The notes: generated by a model not told the origin, from the letters alone. DNA of 64,000 nt from Macrolepiota albuminosa (GCA_027475525.1 JAMWFC010000010.1:248001-312000), one strand, 5' to 3'. Shown: positions 12,598-24,167, numbered from the stretch's first letter. A program made the numbers and translations.

Positions 12598-12785
12598 TGC
12601 TTCTTTAGTTGAAAACTGTGGGCAGCTATGCTACAGTTCAGTTTGGGACACAGACAGCAATTGCCTGTGCAAAAACAAAAAGCCATGAGTATCTTGACAT
12701 AAAAAACTTTGATTGCTATGATATGATTATTGGGACATTGTATATGCAAAAATACAATGTTCTTCTTGATTTCAAGAAGGATTAG
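12598..12785 (+). pseudogene. Ty3/Gypsy aspartic protease fragment
   Basis: The plus strand reads YATVQFGTQTAIA followed by DCYDMIIGTLYMQKYNVLLD, which matches the C-terminal half of retrotransposon aspartic proteases (consensus YD-x-IIGTPFM). A stop follows at once, and the catalytic Asp-Ser/Thr-Gly region is not recognisable upstream. It is a remnant of the same element as the gag fragment at 11269-11792; no reverse transcriptase follows. Confidence 0.65.
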
Positions 12786-13529
12786 ATAGTAGTAGATGGT
12801 GAGGCCATCTCAGCAGTTTAGTATCTCTAGATAACAGCCATAGAACTATTGTTACCAGGCCACTGAGAAGAGGTTGCTAGTGTAACAGAAATAACTAGAC
12901 AGTGGCAAGAGAGTGCCAACTGTAAAGAATGAAGTTGAGGAGATGCAAGCTGATATCAGGAGACTCCTCATTTTTTTTCTTCATGTCTATATCTCTCTTT
13001 CTCATTTTTTTATTCTTTTTGCTATTCTCTCACCTCACCTTTTTTCTTTTTATCTGGCAAGATTAGAGGGTCATTGAGACATCAGAAAGTGCTGGCACAA
13101 ACAATTGGGTACAACACCACTGCCTCACTCCTTTGCTAGTTTAGACACATCATTCTTGCACAATAACACACACACACACCCAGGCAAGCTAAGCAGCACT
13201 ATATAGTTCTTCGTGACTAAAGATAAAGGCAGACAATTAGCTCTTGCCAAGGCAAATAATATTAGCTCAGATGTTTTTCTTCCCAACTCATTCAAGAATC
13301 ACAGCTAACTAACTTGCTTTGTCAGGTTCATTACCTATTAGAAAACTTGTTTGTCATGAGGGTTTGGAATAATCCATAGAGGGTCTAGCCCATTTCTGTT
13401 GTTATAATAAATAAAACAAATCAAAGTAGTCTGGTATTACACAAGCAAGGAAGTCAAAGAATAGAATACTGAGAACTGTGTTGGATGCCTATCAATGCAA
13501 TGACAATACCATGAAAGATGTGACTCTGT
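12786..13529. other. AT-rich remnant sequence
   Basis: No gene seen. Contains T-rich tracts near 12970-13050 and a short CA run near 13169. Probably the decayed pol part of the Gypsy element. Confidence 0.4.
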
Positions 13530-13611
13530 TTTCAATACAATTAACATAGTAAAATAATATCTTTATTTATTTATTTAATGTATATTATATACTCCAATAT
13601 AAGGCAGCTTT
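13530..13611 (+). repeat. Second copy of the 10138-10248 repeat, split by Copia insertion
   Basis: This copy runs up to GGCAGCTTT at 13611 and continues as GCTTTTTTGTTAC at 15425, on the other side of the Copia element. Comparing it with the uninterrupted copy at 10138-10248 gives the empty site and proves the 5-bp duplication GCTTT. Confidence 0.6.
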
Positions 13612-13857
13612 TGTTATGGAAATAAATGCAGGAGATGTGAGACTGCATGAGAGAACACAAGAGAGTGACATGAGATAAACATGAGAGACCTTTTGAGGCC
13701 CACAGAGATGCACACAATGCACTGAACACAAATGACCATGAGCAAGTATATTAGCTATGATAGTAAATTTTCTACAGAATAGTGTGGAACTAAATAAGTA
13801 ATGTATACTTATTATAATTTGAATGCATCATGTGCTGACACCCCTCTAACTTCAACA
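13612..13857 (-). repeat. 3' LTR of the Copia-type element (246 bp)
   Basis: Begins TGTTATGGAAATAAATG and ends ACTTCAACA on the plus strand. Collinear with 14985-15424 apart from a 199-bp insertion in the latter. This is the shorter, uninterrupted LTR. Confidence 0.85.
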
Positions 13858-14015
13858 CTCCCACCTGTCCAGCATGATGCAAGAAATACTTCCACTGAAT
13901 CTAATAAGACTCTCACCAATTCCAGAATATCTATCAAAGAACATGAGAGGTGTGTTCCTCAGCTGTAAGCACATTATACTATTTATCATCAGAGGTGAGG
14001 TTGATGTAATCAGAA

Positions 14016-14880
14016 TCAATAGTGAAGGCAGAACCAGCATGAATTGAATTGGCATCTGCAATATAAACATGGCAAGGATGGAGAGTGGAAAGATGAAGGT
14101 AAAGATGAGCCAGAGTGTGGATTCTTTATAATGTGGTCCTTGATGTTGCAAGGCATATCATAGATACAGGTGTAAGCATGGTGACTTTTTTTGCCACACC
14201 AATAACAACCATCAGACTTGGAATCACACCAGCAATTTTCTTTGTCATCAACCAATGAGCTACCAATTCTAGTAGAAGTCCAACCTTGAGCAGCAAAAAC
14301 TTCTTCAGACTTGATTGTGATCATAGAGTCAGCAGTAATGGAGCTAGTGAGCATCTGTTTGATCTGGACAAGATCAGGCTCAGAAGATTGAGCCAGGATG
14401 CTAAGCTGAATGAAATGATAAGCTTTGTCAAAATACATGAGAAGAACATCTTTGAATTCAGTATCCTTGACTCTGACACCATATGCAGAAAGTCTCTCCT
14501 TGGCAAATTGAAGGGCCTTGATATAAGCAGAAATAAAGCAATCCAGCTCATGTCAGATGTCATAAAATGCTGCACAAGCAACCATACAGCTACCAATAGT
14601 TGACTTCTCAAAATAGGCTTTGAGAGCAGCCCAAGCAGCAATACCAGTGTCACAGTCCTCAATAAGGTACTGATACTCATCTGAGATACATCCATAAATA
14701 AATCTACTCAGCATCTCATCTGACCTATCCCAATCCTTCTTCTCCTCAAAGCTGAGTATGGGAAGTTTGCCAGTAACAATACCAGTCATGTTGACAGTCT
14801 GAAGGGCACTCATCATTTTCTTGGTCCATGTGAACTAATTAAAATTGTCAAGCTTGTTGGGAACATTGTGATGCAGGGTA
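14016..14880 (-). pseudogene. Copia-type gag, decayed
   Basis: Gag packages the element RNA in virus-like particles. The minus strand encodes a Copia gag N-terminus (PNKLDNFN, stop, FTWTKKM, matching the usual KLDGSN-x-W-x-KRM pattern). Then come the middle helices (IAAWAALKAYFEKS; KERLSAYGVRVKDTEFKDVLL) and a zinc knuckle CYWCGKKSHHAYTC followed by DMPCNIKDHI, a combination typical of basidiomycete Copia gag. A stop interrupts the N-terminus and another lies after AAFYDI near 14556. Nothing of pol follows. Confidence 0.75.
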
Positions 14881-14969
14881 GAGGTGAATAAATAAAGAAG
14901 TATATAAGCCAGCAAGAATGACATGTGAGAAAAGCAAAGAAGCAGTGATGATTTTGATTAAGTTTGGGG

Positions 14970-14984
14970 CCAGGGCCCATAACC
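14970..14984 (-). promoter_or_regulatory. Primer-binding site complementary to initiator tRNA-Met anticodon arm
   Basis: Directly abutting the 5' LTR, the minus strand reads GGTTATGGGCCCTGG. Its complement, CCAGGGCCCATAACC, corresponds to the anticodon stem-loop of eukaryotic initiator tRNA-Met, which has the three G-C pairs and the CAU anticodon. This is the internal (half-tRNA) priming known from Drosophila copia, not priming from the tRNA 3' end. Confidence 0.75.
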
Positions 14985-15424
14985 TGTTATGGAAATAAAT
15001 GTGAGAGGCATGAGACTGTGCAATAGAACACAAGAGAACACAAGAGACCTTTTCAGGCCCACAGAAATGCACATGATGCACAACTGGTGCCACAACCTGT
15101 TTCCCTCAGAAAAAGTAACAAAGAAGTATGTCATGCCATTTCTTTGGCAACTTTTTGCCTTAGAAAAAGGCATTTTTCCATTGCCTCAAACCTTTTCTCC
15201 TTAGAAATATTTATATTGAAAATGGTATAACACATTTCTTTGTCACTTTTTCTGGTGGAAACAGGTTTTGGCATCAGTAGTGATGCACTGAATACAAATG
15301 ACCATGAGCAAGTATATTAGCTCAATAGTAAATTTTCTACAGAACAGCATGGAACTAAATAAGTAATGTATATACTTATTATAATCTGGGGGTGTCATGT
15401 GCAAACACCCCTCTGACTTCAACA
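14985..15424 (-). repeat. 5' LTR of the Copia-type element (440 bp, with nested MITE)
   Basis: Same termini as the 246-bp LTR at 13612-13857. The extra 199 bp are a nested inverted-repeat insertion at 15082-15280 with its own 8-bp duplication. Confidence 0.85.
15082..15280. mobile_element. Palindromic MITE (about 199 bp) with 8-bp target duplication
   Basis: Flanked by TGATGCAC at 15074-15081 and 15281-15288. The empty site is seen in the other LTR as a single ATGCACTGAA. The ends are long imperfect inverted repeats of about 40 bp: left ACTGGTGCCACAACCTGTTT, right (reverse complement) ACTGATGCCAAAACCTGTTT, continuing with AGAAAAAGT-x-ACAAAG. The 8-bp duplication points to the hAT group. It carries no coding sequence. 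Confidence 0.75.
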
Positions 15425-17034
15425 GCTTTTTTGTTACACACTCATGGGACTAGAATCACATTCTGATCTGGTTCTATTGTATAACTTAAGCTTCTGGCAT
15501 TGTTTCAATGATAGTGAGGTGATAGCCATGCCAAAGCAGCAATGCATGTGTTGGCAGGTGTGATCTGGTGCATGCAGAAGAGAGATGCATCAGGAATGCA
15601 GTGCAGGGGTCCCAGGAGCAGGTCATGACAGTCCCTCCTCCTCTAAACTTCTTACAGCTAGTCATCTCTATCATGATACACAAAAAATGGATTTAGATTG
15701 GAACAAAACTCTTATTATCACAGCTACCCTCTTCACAAATGTTGATGGATAGTAGTGAAGGAGAATGAATATCACAAGCAGAGCAGAGGAGACTTCAGCC
15801 CAAGAAAACAAGGTAGACTTCTTAGATCATGAAACATTGACCTTGAGGAATGGCAGGTAAAAAAGTTATTGATGCAGTACATCTTGAGGGCCTTAGCACC
15901 TATGATTAGTGGAGAATAATCTACAGGTGGTAGTGGATGGTAAAAATTCAGGAATGACAGCAATAAGAGATATTCCAATATATGTTACAAGGTTACAATT
16001 TGATATCTACCACAACTAAGCACTAGCTAAGGACAAGCGAGTAAGACAAGCCATGATATATTTAATAGAATAACTATGACTACAAAAGAGTATGTAGCAT
16101 TAAAACCCTTGTAGAAAAAGCTTGCTACTATTGTGCATAAAGATATTATTAGAACACTCACCCTCACTCTTTGTATATGTGCCTGAGGCATTCAATGTCC
16201 ATAGTAATATGAATCTGTCATCCTTCGTCTCTTTCTCGACAGGCCACGATCCTATGCGCCATATAGCAACACAATTAGGTCTCAAAAAGGGATTTTTTGT
16301 GGCGCTGCCCATGTCGGGACCAATCTCACCAATCATCTCATCAACGTTGCAGTTCAAAAATAGAACATGTGCTAAACTTAGTACTCATCTGATCTTCAAT
16401 CCTATTTGACACTGGAAACATTCAAGTTTCTATTCAACAATCAATCTCTCTCTCCTTTGTAAGTCTGAGGTTACTCCGAAGGAGATACTTTTGGGGGGAC
16501 TCGGTCACCCACGAGGGCTTTGATCGACCAATATCCACTAAAACCTCAGTCGCTTTCCTCCACGACTAAGAGGGTTTTGAACATACAGTGCGCTCTTGCA
16601 AAAGCGCTTACTGTCCGTTAACCAGACAGTCGACTTCAGTCGACGTCCTATCACTGCCTTATACTTATTGATCATCTCCTTTTTCCCAAAGAGGTACGGT
16701 TAGGTCAGATTATCGTGACATCCTCCATTCACAGCGGACTTTGCGCTGTGCATTGCTTACGACACTATGATGGTGTAGAATCTACGGGCGCCCAGTTTGC
16801 TATCTCCCTGCGGTATTCGCGTTACTATGGCGTTCCTGTAGCCCGGTTTCGGTGTACTTGACTCCGTTCTTCTCGTGAAGTTTTTTTTGACACCTGCCAC
16901 ATCACCTCTTGGCCCGAGGACGCGTCGGTGACACATTATTACTCACTGGAGTCTCAATTTGAACGATAGATAGACGTGTATGTACATACATATACAGATA
17001 CAAAAAAAATACAATACAATACCGGTCAACCTTC
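15425..17034. other. Remnant AT-rich sequence grading into the P450 gene flank
   Basis: The first part continues the host repeat interrupted by the Copia element. Base composition shifts to a higher GC, gene-island type near 16.2-16.4 kb. From there to 17034 I see no convincing gene or RNA. Confidence 0.4.
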
Positions 17035-18743
17035 CTAATTCTGTCCCATCACTTCCTCGCCGTACCCCTCGAACGCCTCCCTAACGCCGTCCTTCCCGCC
17101 CTCGACGCGTGGCTCAAAGAAAACATGGAACTTCTTCGGATGCGCATTAGCGCTCTCTGTAAAGGCGAGCTCGTCGATTGGGTGTTTAGGATCTGCGCGG
17201 ACAGTGAAGGACCATTGGATGAGGGCAGTGTTGAGCATCACAGATCTGTTCGTGCATCAGCAAGTTTGGCTTTCTCCCCCCACAAAAAAAGAAAAAAAAA
17301 CACCCACGCAGTAGCGATCCACTGCCCAGGACAAACCCTCCTCCCAAATCCAAACGTATACGACTTCAAATCATCCCTCAACGTCCCATCCTCACGTATC
17401 CACCTCTGGGGATCAAACTTCTCCGGATCAGGGAAATGCGCAGGATCACGGCCAACGGCCCAGACGTTCCCAATAACCGTCGCGCCCTTGGGAATCACAT
17501 ACTCGCCATACGCGATCGGCCTCGTTGCCTTGTGTGCAAACCCGCCGGCCGTGACCGGCCGCCACCTAAAAGTCTCGAGCACAAACGCCTGGAGCTGCGG
17601 CATGCGTCCGCCCTCGTAGTCCGCGGGTGTCGGGGGCCTCTCGCGCCCAACGACGAGATCAATCTCGTCCTGCACCTTGCGCACCGCAGCGGGGTAGCAC
17701 GCGGCCGCGAGCACGCCGACGGAGATGGCAGAGGCGGTGGTGTCGCTGCCTGCACCGAAGAGCGCGCCGGCGAGGTAAGCCGTCTCATCGTCCGAGAGCG
17801 AGAGCGACTCCTGGCGCTCTAGGAGGTACTTTGCAAACGAGGATGGCAATGTTTCGTTTGTCGACATCTGCTGCCGCACGATACCGAGGTACTTCTTGAA
17901 CAGCGCGAGCTCCTCGCGGTGACCTTCGCGCAGCTCGTCGAGGTACCCCGGGATGTATCGTAGGAATGGGTAAACGTCGACTTTCCAGAGACCCGGGCGG
18001 AGGTTAACGCCGAGACGAACAAGGCACCGGTTTACGGCGAGAACATCCGGGTCATCGTGCCCCCCGGCTTTTTTGCCGTACGCGAGGGCCATGACAACTG
18101 AGGCAGAGTAGCTGTGTGCGCTGTTAAACGAGGAATGCAATTATTGCGGGATATACACACCGTTTCGCGTGCTCTTGGTGGATGTCCGGGTCGTCGAGGA
18201 TATCGAGGATCTGTGTGCGCGCGTTACTCATGAGAACCGGAGCATAAGTTTGCACGACGGTTGGCGAGAGGTGCGCGTGAAGTGCCCTACGAATCAATCA
18301 ACTGACGCGTCAGCCGCGAGAAAACGGAACTCGCCACCGCAAACGCACTTGCGCATCTTCTTGAATCGCTCTCCAGCGGGGGTCAACAAGACCCGCATCC
18401 CGCCCGAGAGCGTCTCGCCTGCGGAAATGGACAGCGGCCGATCAACCAACGCCGCACCCTCGCGCTCCATGATGTCCACTGCGGCGTTGTACCTCCCAAT
18501 TACGACGATGGTCGTCAGACCCTGGCGCAGCGAAAATATGGGGCCGTAGATCTTGGTCCACTCCTCGAACTTGCGATAGGCAAAGGCAGTGGGGATGACG
18601 TTTCCAAAGAGCCATGACTCCGGCGAGGGGCCTGGGGGGAGAGTCGAGGGTCGGTGGTTGAGTTTGCGGCGGAGGGCGACAAAGACGGTGAGGACGAGGA
18701 CGGCGACGGCGACGGCGTGCGGGGTGATGGCGAGATATGACAT
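17035..18743 (-). CDS. Cytochrome P450 monooxygenase, complete, four exons
   Basis: A heme-thiolate monooxygenase, probably anchored in the endoplasmic reticulum and fed electrons by P450 reductase. Exons 18743-18349, 18286-18161, 18120-17308 and 17245-17035 join in frame through GT-AG introns of 40-63 nt to give 514 residues, a normal length. An N-terminal hydrophobic anchor (about residues 8-26) precedes the proline hinge LPPGPSPESWLFGN. The I-helix has GAGSDTT (about 296-302), the K-helix ExxR is ETFR (about 356-359) and the heme loop is FGFGRRVCPG with the ligand Cys near 437. All key residues are present, so it should be active. Basidiomycetes have large P450 families and the substrate cannot be read from sequence. 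No pathway neighbours are present. Confidence 0.95.
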
Positions 18744-18794
18744 GGTGGTTTGGAGGGAAAGTGGAGAATGGGGGCGGACAGCTCAAAGGCTGTC

Positions 18795-18802
18795 TTTATA
18801 TA
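18795..18802 (-). promoter_or_regulatory. TATA box of the P450 gene
   Basis: The minus strand reads TATATAAA 52 bp upstream of the P450 start codon, a suitable distance for a core promoter with a short 5' leader. Confidence 0.6.
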
Positions 18803-19870
18803 GAATCGAGGAAGATCTCAGAGATCGGCGAGTCGTTCAAATGTGATCGAGTGGCGTGGCCGGCGAGGTTTCATACAAAACGCATGGACTTACTTGGTTT
18901 ATGTCACTTCCGTTACTATTGTAATGCATTTGGATTCTTATGTCCACTCTACCCTCCTGAAGATGAGTAGAATTCTAGGTTGAAACGCAAGAACGTACAA
19001 GAGGCAGGCCATCATACTAGACGCGTTCAAGTTTCGAGCACGTGCTTGTAATTTCCTTGTCCGATGGGCGCGCGCACCGTCACGTTGTATATTCCGACCT
19101 TCTCATCGGTGGGAGAGGTAACACGAGACCCAGGTCGGCTCGTCCAACTACAGCCTTCTACCTGCACAGCCAGAAGTACGGTTCGTGGACTCTCTTGTGA
19201 ATCGTGTTGTTTTGTCACCCATCCAATAGTCATTATAACTAACCTTCTAGCCGAGCCCGGCACCCGTTCGGCTTCGGCACGAGACAGCCCAAAGTCGGGT
19301 CGTGTCCTTTCTCAGTATGAAAGGGTTAGACAGAGAGCACAATGGAACTATCTTTGGGGCCTATTAAGTTATTGTTCAGCGAGGAAGCATGGTTCGACGT
19401 CACTTTAGCATACAAGGTTTTACTTGAACTTTTTCGGTACCTAAAAAGTGATGCATCACGTACGTATCATTGTATTTTTAATAGTGAAGGTTGTGTTTCG
19501 AAGCCTACGCTAGCGATTGTATGGCATCATTCGAGCCCTCCACTAATTTAAATCTACTGATGTAATAGTCTGCCCAGCCGCCTACATCTATTGCTTTTTT
19601 AAGAAAGTTTGGTATCGAATAAATATCACATTCACATGGATTGATTTTGTCCTTGAACTTTCAGTTTTTGAAGATTAGAATGACCAACTTCCATGTAGGA
19701 GGGAGGAATCAAATTACCGCTGAGCTCACTCATCCTCATTTTGAACTATTGATTTCTACAATAAATATAAGCAAATGATTTAGGCTGTTCAAACATACTA
19801 AACCAATATACATATATGTGATAGTAATGTTTATAGGTGCCTGGTGTCAGCCGCATAAGGGTGGTTTAGT
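18803..19870. other. Upstream flank of P450, no gene recognised
   Basis: An open stretch at 19064-19408 (+) has no recognisable motif and overlaps one on the other strand. Sequence becomes AT-rich after about 19.6 kb. Confidence 0.4.
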
Positions 19871-19981
19871 GGGTATTATGGACAAAAATCCATGAGACCC
19901 ACACTGTCTTTCAGATAAAAATCTGAAATTCATGCGTAAAGGCATTCCTTCCTTGGTCATGTGGAGGTTTGGGCCTTTACG
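19871..19981. other. Three consecutive perfect-stem hairpins
   Basis: Three inverted repeats follow one another. At 19871-19900, GGGT...ACCC encloses ATGGA/TCCAT. At 19909-19928, TTTCAGAT and ATCTGAAA flank AAAA. At 19935-19981, CGTAAAGGC and GCCTTTACG form 9-bp arms. No open frame covers it. A structured RNA or the core of a small mobile element are both possible. Confidence 0.4.
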
Positions 19982-20106
19982 GAAGCAGGTGTACACTTGC
20001 AATAATCATGCGTGGTCTTTAGAGGCTGTGCATCTAGTACGTTGTCTACTGACCGTCATTGACACTACCAAAAAAAAGGCAGAAAATTTGATGCTAACTT
20101 ATCAGT

Positions 20107-22433
20107 AAGTCCAAGTGCTAATGCCAAGCTATACATTCAAGGTGCTAAGGTTGCTTTCCAAAGTGCTAGCACAGTCCTATCAATATATAATATAATCACA
20201 CCTTATAGCATTGTAGAAAAATAACACAAGTTAAGAGCTTGGCAACTTGCTGAAGATGCCAAAGAAACTTTACTGTGGAATAATCAAAGGATCAGATTCA
20301 ATGTAGCAAATTACAGGATAAAAACCATTGCCAGATAGCTAGGTGATGTTAATAAGTGAGTAAGGGTCCATCATTCATACTAAGTCAACTGATCTACTAT
20401 CTGGTTAAGGCTGGATCTGTCAGTGTTAAGCACCAAGCTATTTGTTCTTTAGGTTCTGCAGACTCTAGGAGCTTCTTGCTAGAGCAAACAACCTTGTGAA
20501 TGGTTCTAATGCCATATTATGTGTGCAGACTTGAATGCGAGTGGTCTAAAATTGGTCTTGGAGTTATTTGAAATGCATTGAACAAGTCATATTTAATAAA
20601 CTTGGTACACAGTTGCTAGAAAGTTGGCAGGAATATTTGAGGTCTAAATAATATTTGGAACAAGACTATAATAATAGAGTAGTTTTTGTAGCTTGCAAGC
20701 ATGCTAAGTTTAGAAGTTAAAACAAGAGAGCAAAAAATAAAATAAAAACAAGTTCAGTGTTATATTGAGACTATATCATACAAAGGTTAGCTATTAATAA
20801 AGTATCTATATGTTTGAATAAATTGGTCTCAGAAATCAATATAAGCAGGTAGCAGTGTAGAGCAGTACTGAGAAGAAATTTTATACTTCTAGGTTGTACA
20901 AGTTGTTTGCATCATTGAAGTTTGGCTAAGAGCATAATATGTGATGCTTAAAGTAACAGCTGGATAATGGCTAAGTGATAGTCAAGTAACACAGTAGTTC
21001 AAAACCTGTCCCTGTCAGAATCCTCTATTTTGACTCCTTTTCTCCCTCCAATTCTTCCCTAGCCACCCATCTACTAGTACAATTGGCCATTCAATAGAGT
21101 TACTTTTGCTTTTGGACAATCTCCAGGTTTTGACTATTTTGAATTAGAGTTAGTGAGTTCCATTATTCTGTACAGTAGTTCCCATACTTTTTGAGCCTAG
21201 GGCAATGGAATGGTGGCTCAGCTGGCACTACAATGGTTCCAAGCAGTATTGCTATGAGTGTAGAAGATGCAAGCTTGAGCTGCATCTGTGTAGAAAACAT
21301 CTTAGACATCATGTGGATTATTTCAATACTACCAGGAAGCTACCACCTGCATAGGCACAATGAAAGGTGCTGTTGTATAGGCCAATATAGAGGGATACAC
21401 CATTGCACAGAAATCACCAATTGTAGTATAAGAAAGTGTTATTACTATCACACTCTAGTTGAATTAAGAAATAGGTTCAATTATCACATGGGTGACTGAG
21501 AGATAGCAATATTATAAACTAATTGTAACAATTAGAAAGAAGGTATTTTCAAGTACTATAGCTAGATTTAATTCATATCAGTATTAAAATTGAGCTTTGG
21601 ACAAGCTGCTTTTCTTCTTTAAAAATATGTATTCTTTTCTATATTAACAACTAGGCCTGAATAAATTACTCTGAAGCTACATGAGTTGTGCAGAAAAGTT
21701 GATTGAAATCAAGGTTGTCTTGTTATCAGGTTATTTTAATCAGAAGATTAGAAGATGGGAGACAGATAGTAAATGCATCTGTTAAACTAGATGTCAAAAT
21801 ATTAACTTATGGACTATAAAATACATGATGTAAGTATATTTTTTAATCTGTGTATACTTCAGCATATATATAGAATATACAATGTGAATATATTCTGTCA
21901 AAAGACTAGACTTGTATACTTATATTAATACAAATTTATCAATATTTGATCTAGGTGATAGTATGAGAGTGATCTCTGAAAGTTGCAGCTAACTATACAA
22001 CTAGCAGAGGGAAATCTGAAGTATATTAGACAGGCTACCATACAGTAAAGAGAATAACTAATCACTTGGCAGAAGAAAATCCAAAGAGAACAAGTCTAAA
22101 GATTCTTCTGCTGCAGCACATGTACAGTATGTCAGTACAGTGGCAATGACATAGGAATAACTATACAGTACTTTGAACTTGCTCTGAGACAGGTCAGAAA
22201 GGCTCTGAGAGCCCTCAGGAGGGCATAAAAAGACTATTTTAGGCAATATCCAACAGCCATGCACAGCAAGGATCTGATATCATTGGTGATAGTTCTGGAG
22301 GCAGATAGAATGATATAGGACAGATGATATCAGTCAATCAAAAATAATGCTCTCAGCAGACAATAGTGCTTAGAACCAGAATGGTAAAGGTTTTTTTATA
22401 ACATGCAGCTTGGCATTTCACCTTGGCACTTGA
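20107..22433. mobile_element. Possible degraded DNA transposon with diverged inverted ends
   Basis: AATGCCAAGCTATACAT at 20120-20136 matches, in inverse orientation, AATGCCAAGCTGCATGT at 22401-22417, with similar short words nearby (CCAAGTGC, AAGGTG). Between them is AT-rich sequence without an intact frame. I found no target duplication, so the assignment is weak. Confidence 0.25.
21985..22240 (+). repeat. Degraded fragment of the TGTAA...CTCCTGACA LTR family
   Basis: Words such as ACTAGCAGAGGGAAATC and CACTTGGCAGAAGAAAATCC line up in order with the intact solo LTR at 24471-24990. The rest has decayed. Confidence 0.45.
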
Positions 22434-23467
22434 CATCACTTAGCATCTTTGCCAACTTAAATAGACAGCAGAATTGAAAAAAAAAAAAAAATCATTCAAC
22501 TTGAATATAATGTTCCTCTGACTTGAGAAACTATATTATCTAAACTGTATTCTTATTTTGTTGGCACTTGTTTCAACAGAATCCTATTAATTGGACTTGA
22601 CTCTCTTAATTTTGTCTACTTACATAGAAGATCAAAAAAATGCCCTAAATTTTCTGAGCTTTTTTATTGTAATGTATTACAAGACAAAGATACTGGAGAA
22701 CATGTTCTATATAGAAAAAAAATATTCAACCTGTAAATCTTAAGTTGAATTTGTTGTAAACTTTTGTTATCAATAGTTGGCACAGGTCAAAAAATCAAAA
22801 TATGCTTATTTGCTGATCAAAATAAAGCAACAAAGGCTCATACTAAAGCTAGCAGAGCTGCTTTGTCTAGTTGAATTTCAGCTTTGCAATATCTACAACT
22901 CAACAAAGCACAGCTAGCACATAGCAATATATTTTTTTAAAAAAAACTCTATCTTTATAACTGCTCTTTTGCATCTGTGTTGTACTAGAGCCCAACATGA
23001 AACAACTCATTAGTCTAAAAAAGAAAATTATAACAGACAGGCCTTATTAGCTTATGAAACACTAATCAGTCATGAATGTTTTAAAACTATTATTATATAA
23101 TAAATATTTTTTATTTGAATACATGTAAAAAGAAAAACCCTTGATTAAATAACTAAATCACATTTATATTGACACCTAAGTTAAAATCAATCTGCTTTTT
23201 TAAATGTGAATATTTCTCAAAAATGTCTAATCAAGATCACTACATCAATATGAGCTGTGAAACAATAAAAAACATGAATTTTGAATATATTGAAGCTATT
23301 CTGATATATAATTAGACTTAAAACTGTTTCATATATTAGACAATTATTATTAATTTTTATTTTATACTTGCTTCTCTAAGGCACATATTGTTTCTCAACA
23401 ATTAAATATATACAAACTTAACATATTGTATAAGATGCAATTTGGATTTCAACTCAAATTTTTATTA
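22434..23467. other. Very AT-rich sequence without recognisable genes
   Basis: Poly-A/T tracts and short stop-dense frames only. Confidence 0.4.
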
Positions 23468-24167
23468 CAGTCAAACCTCTTATAACCGATGGCCCCTCCG
23501 TGGATGCCAAAAGTTATCGGTTATAAGAGGTTATCAGGTATGAGAAGGGTTGTTATGGAAGTCTTCAAAAGCCTGTTTAGTCATTATTTTAGATTGTATA
23601 CATTATTTGATAGCTATGTAAATGTATACTAAGATTTTCTGTGGAAATAATTATTAAGAGTGGTAGGTTGAAGGGATTGAAATTCATTAAGGCATGTTTG
23701 ACACCCAAAGCTAGCAAGAATACCTTCCAATCGATGTGCATATGGTTGGTCCATATTGGATACATACTTCAGAATAAATGAGGCTGCATTGAGGATGGAA
23801 GCAGCAACAAGATGCAATTTTAATGACAGTAGGTAATAAAGTAAGTTGGGTTAGGGTCTCTTGATCACTTTTGGTGAGGGCTTTGATGGAGCCCTCACTA
23901 AAAATGATCATTTTCTCATGCTAATAAATTTTTAAAATAAATTTAAATTGGACATGGCATGTCAGAGCATGAAACAGGCCTCGCTTATGGTCAGGTGATG
24001 TGATATTTATGATGTTTTATCGGTTATGACCCCTCTGAGACCTATCGATTATTGAGTATCGGAGGTTTGTCAAATTTTCCTATGAACCAAGTCGGTAGAT
24101 GCTGAAAACCCATCAGTTTGAAGGGGTTATTAGTTATAAGGGTCATCACTTATGAGAGGTTTGACTG
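23468..24167. mobile_element. 700-bp Tc1/mariner-superfamily (pogo-like) non-autonomous element
   Basis: The ends are inverted repeats: CAGTCAAACCTCTTATAA on the left and, as reverse complement, CAGTCAAACCTCTCATAA on the right, about 28 bp with a few mismatches. TA flanks both sides (23466-23467 and 24168-24169), the target of this superfamily. Additional copies of the GGTTATAAGAGG word occur just inside the left end. No transposase is recognisable; short minus-strand frames at 23629-23911 may be remnants. Confidence 0.75.

Larger units (their letters stand above)
13612..15424 (-). mobile_element. Gag-only Ty1/Copia-type retrotransposon with LTRs and 5-bp target duplication
   Basis: Both ends carry LTRs in the same orientation with TG...CA termini. 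The element is flanked by the direct repeat GCTTT (13607-13611 and 15425-15429). Inside, on the minus strand, are a primer-binding site next to the 5' LTR (14970-14984), a decayed gag, and a purine tract GGTGGGAG directly before the 3' LTR. No protease, integrase or reverse transcriptase fits in the 1.1-kb interior, so it is non-autonomous and would have needed enzymes from a relative. The gag has stops and a frame break, so it is now dead. Confidence 0.85.

Noticed and set aside
17035..18743. Biosynthetic gene cluster around the P450
   Set aside because: No core synthase, transferase or transporter lies nearby; the gene is isolated between transposon blocks.
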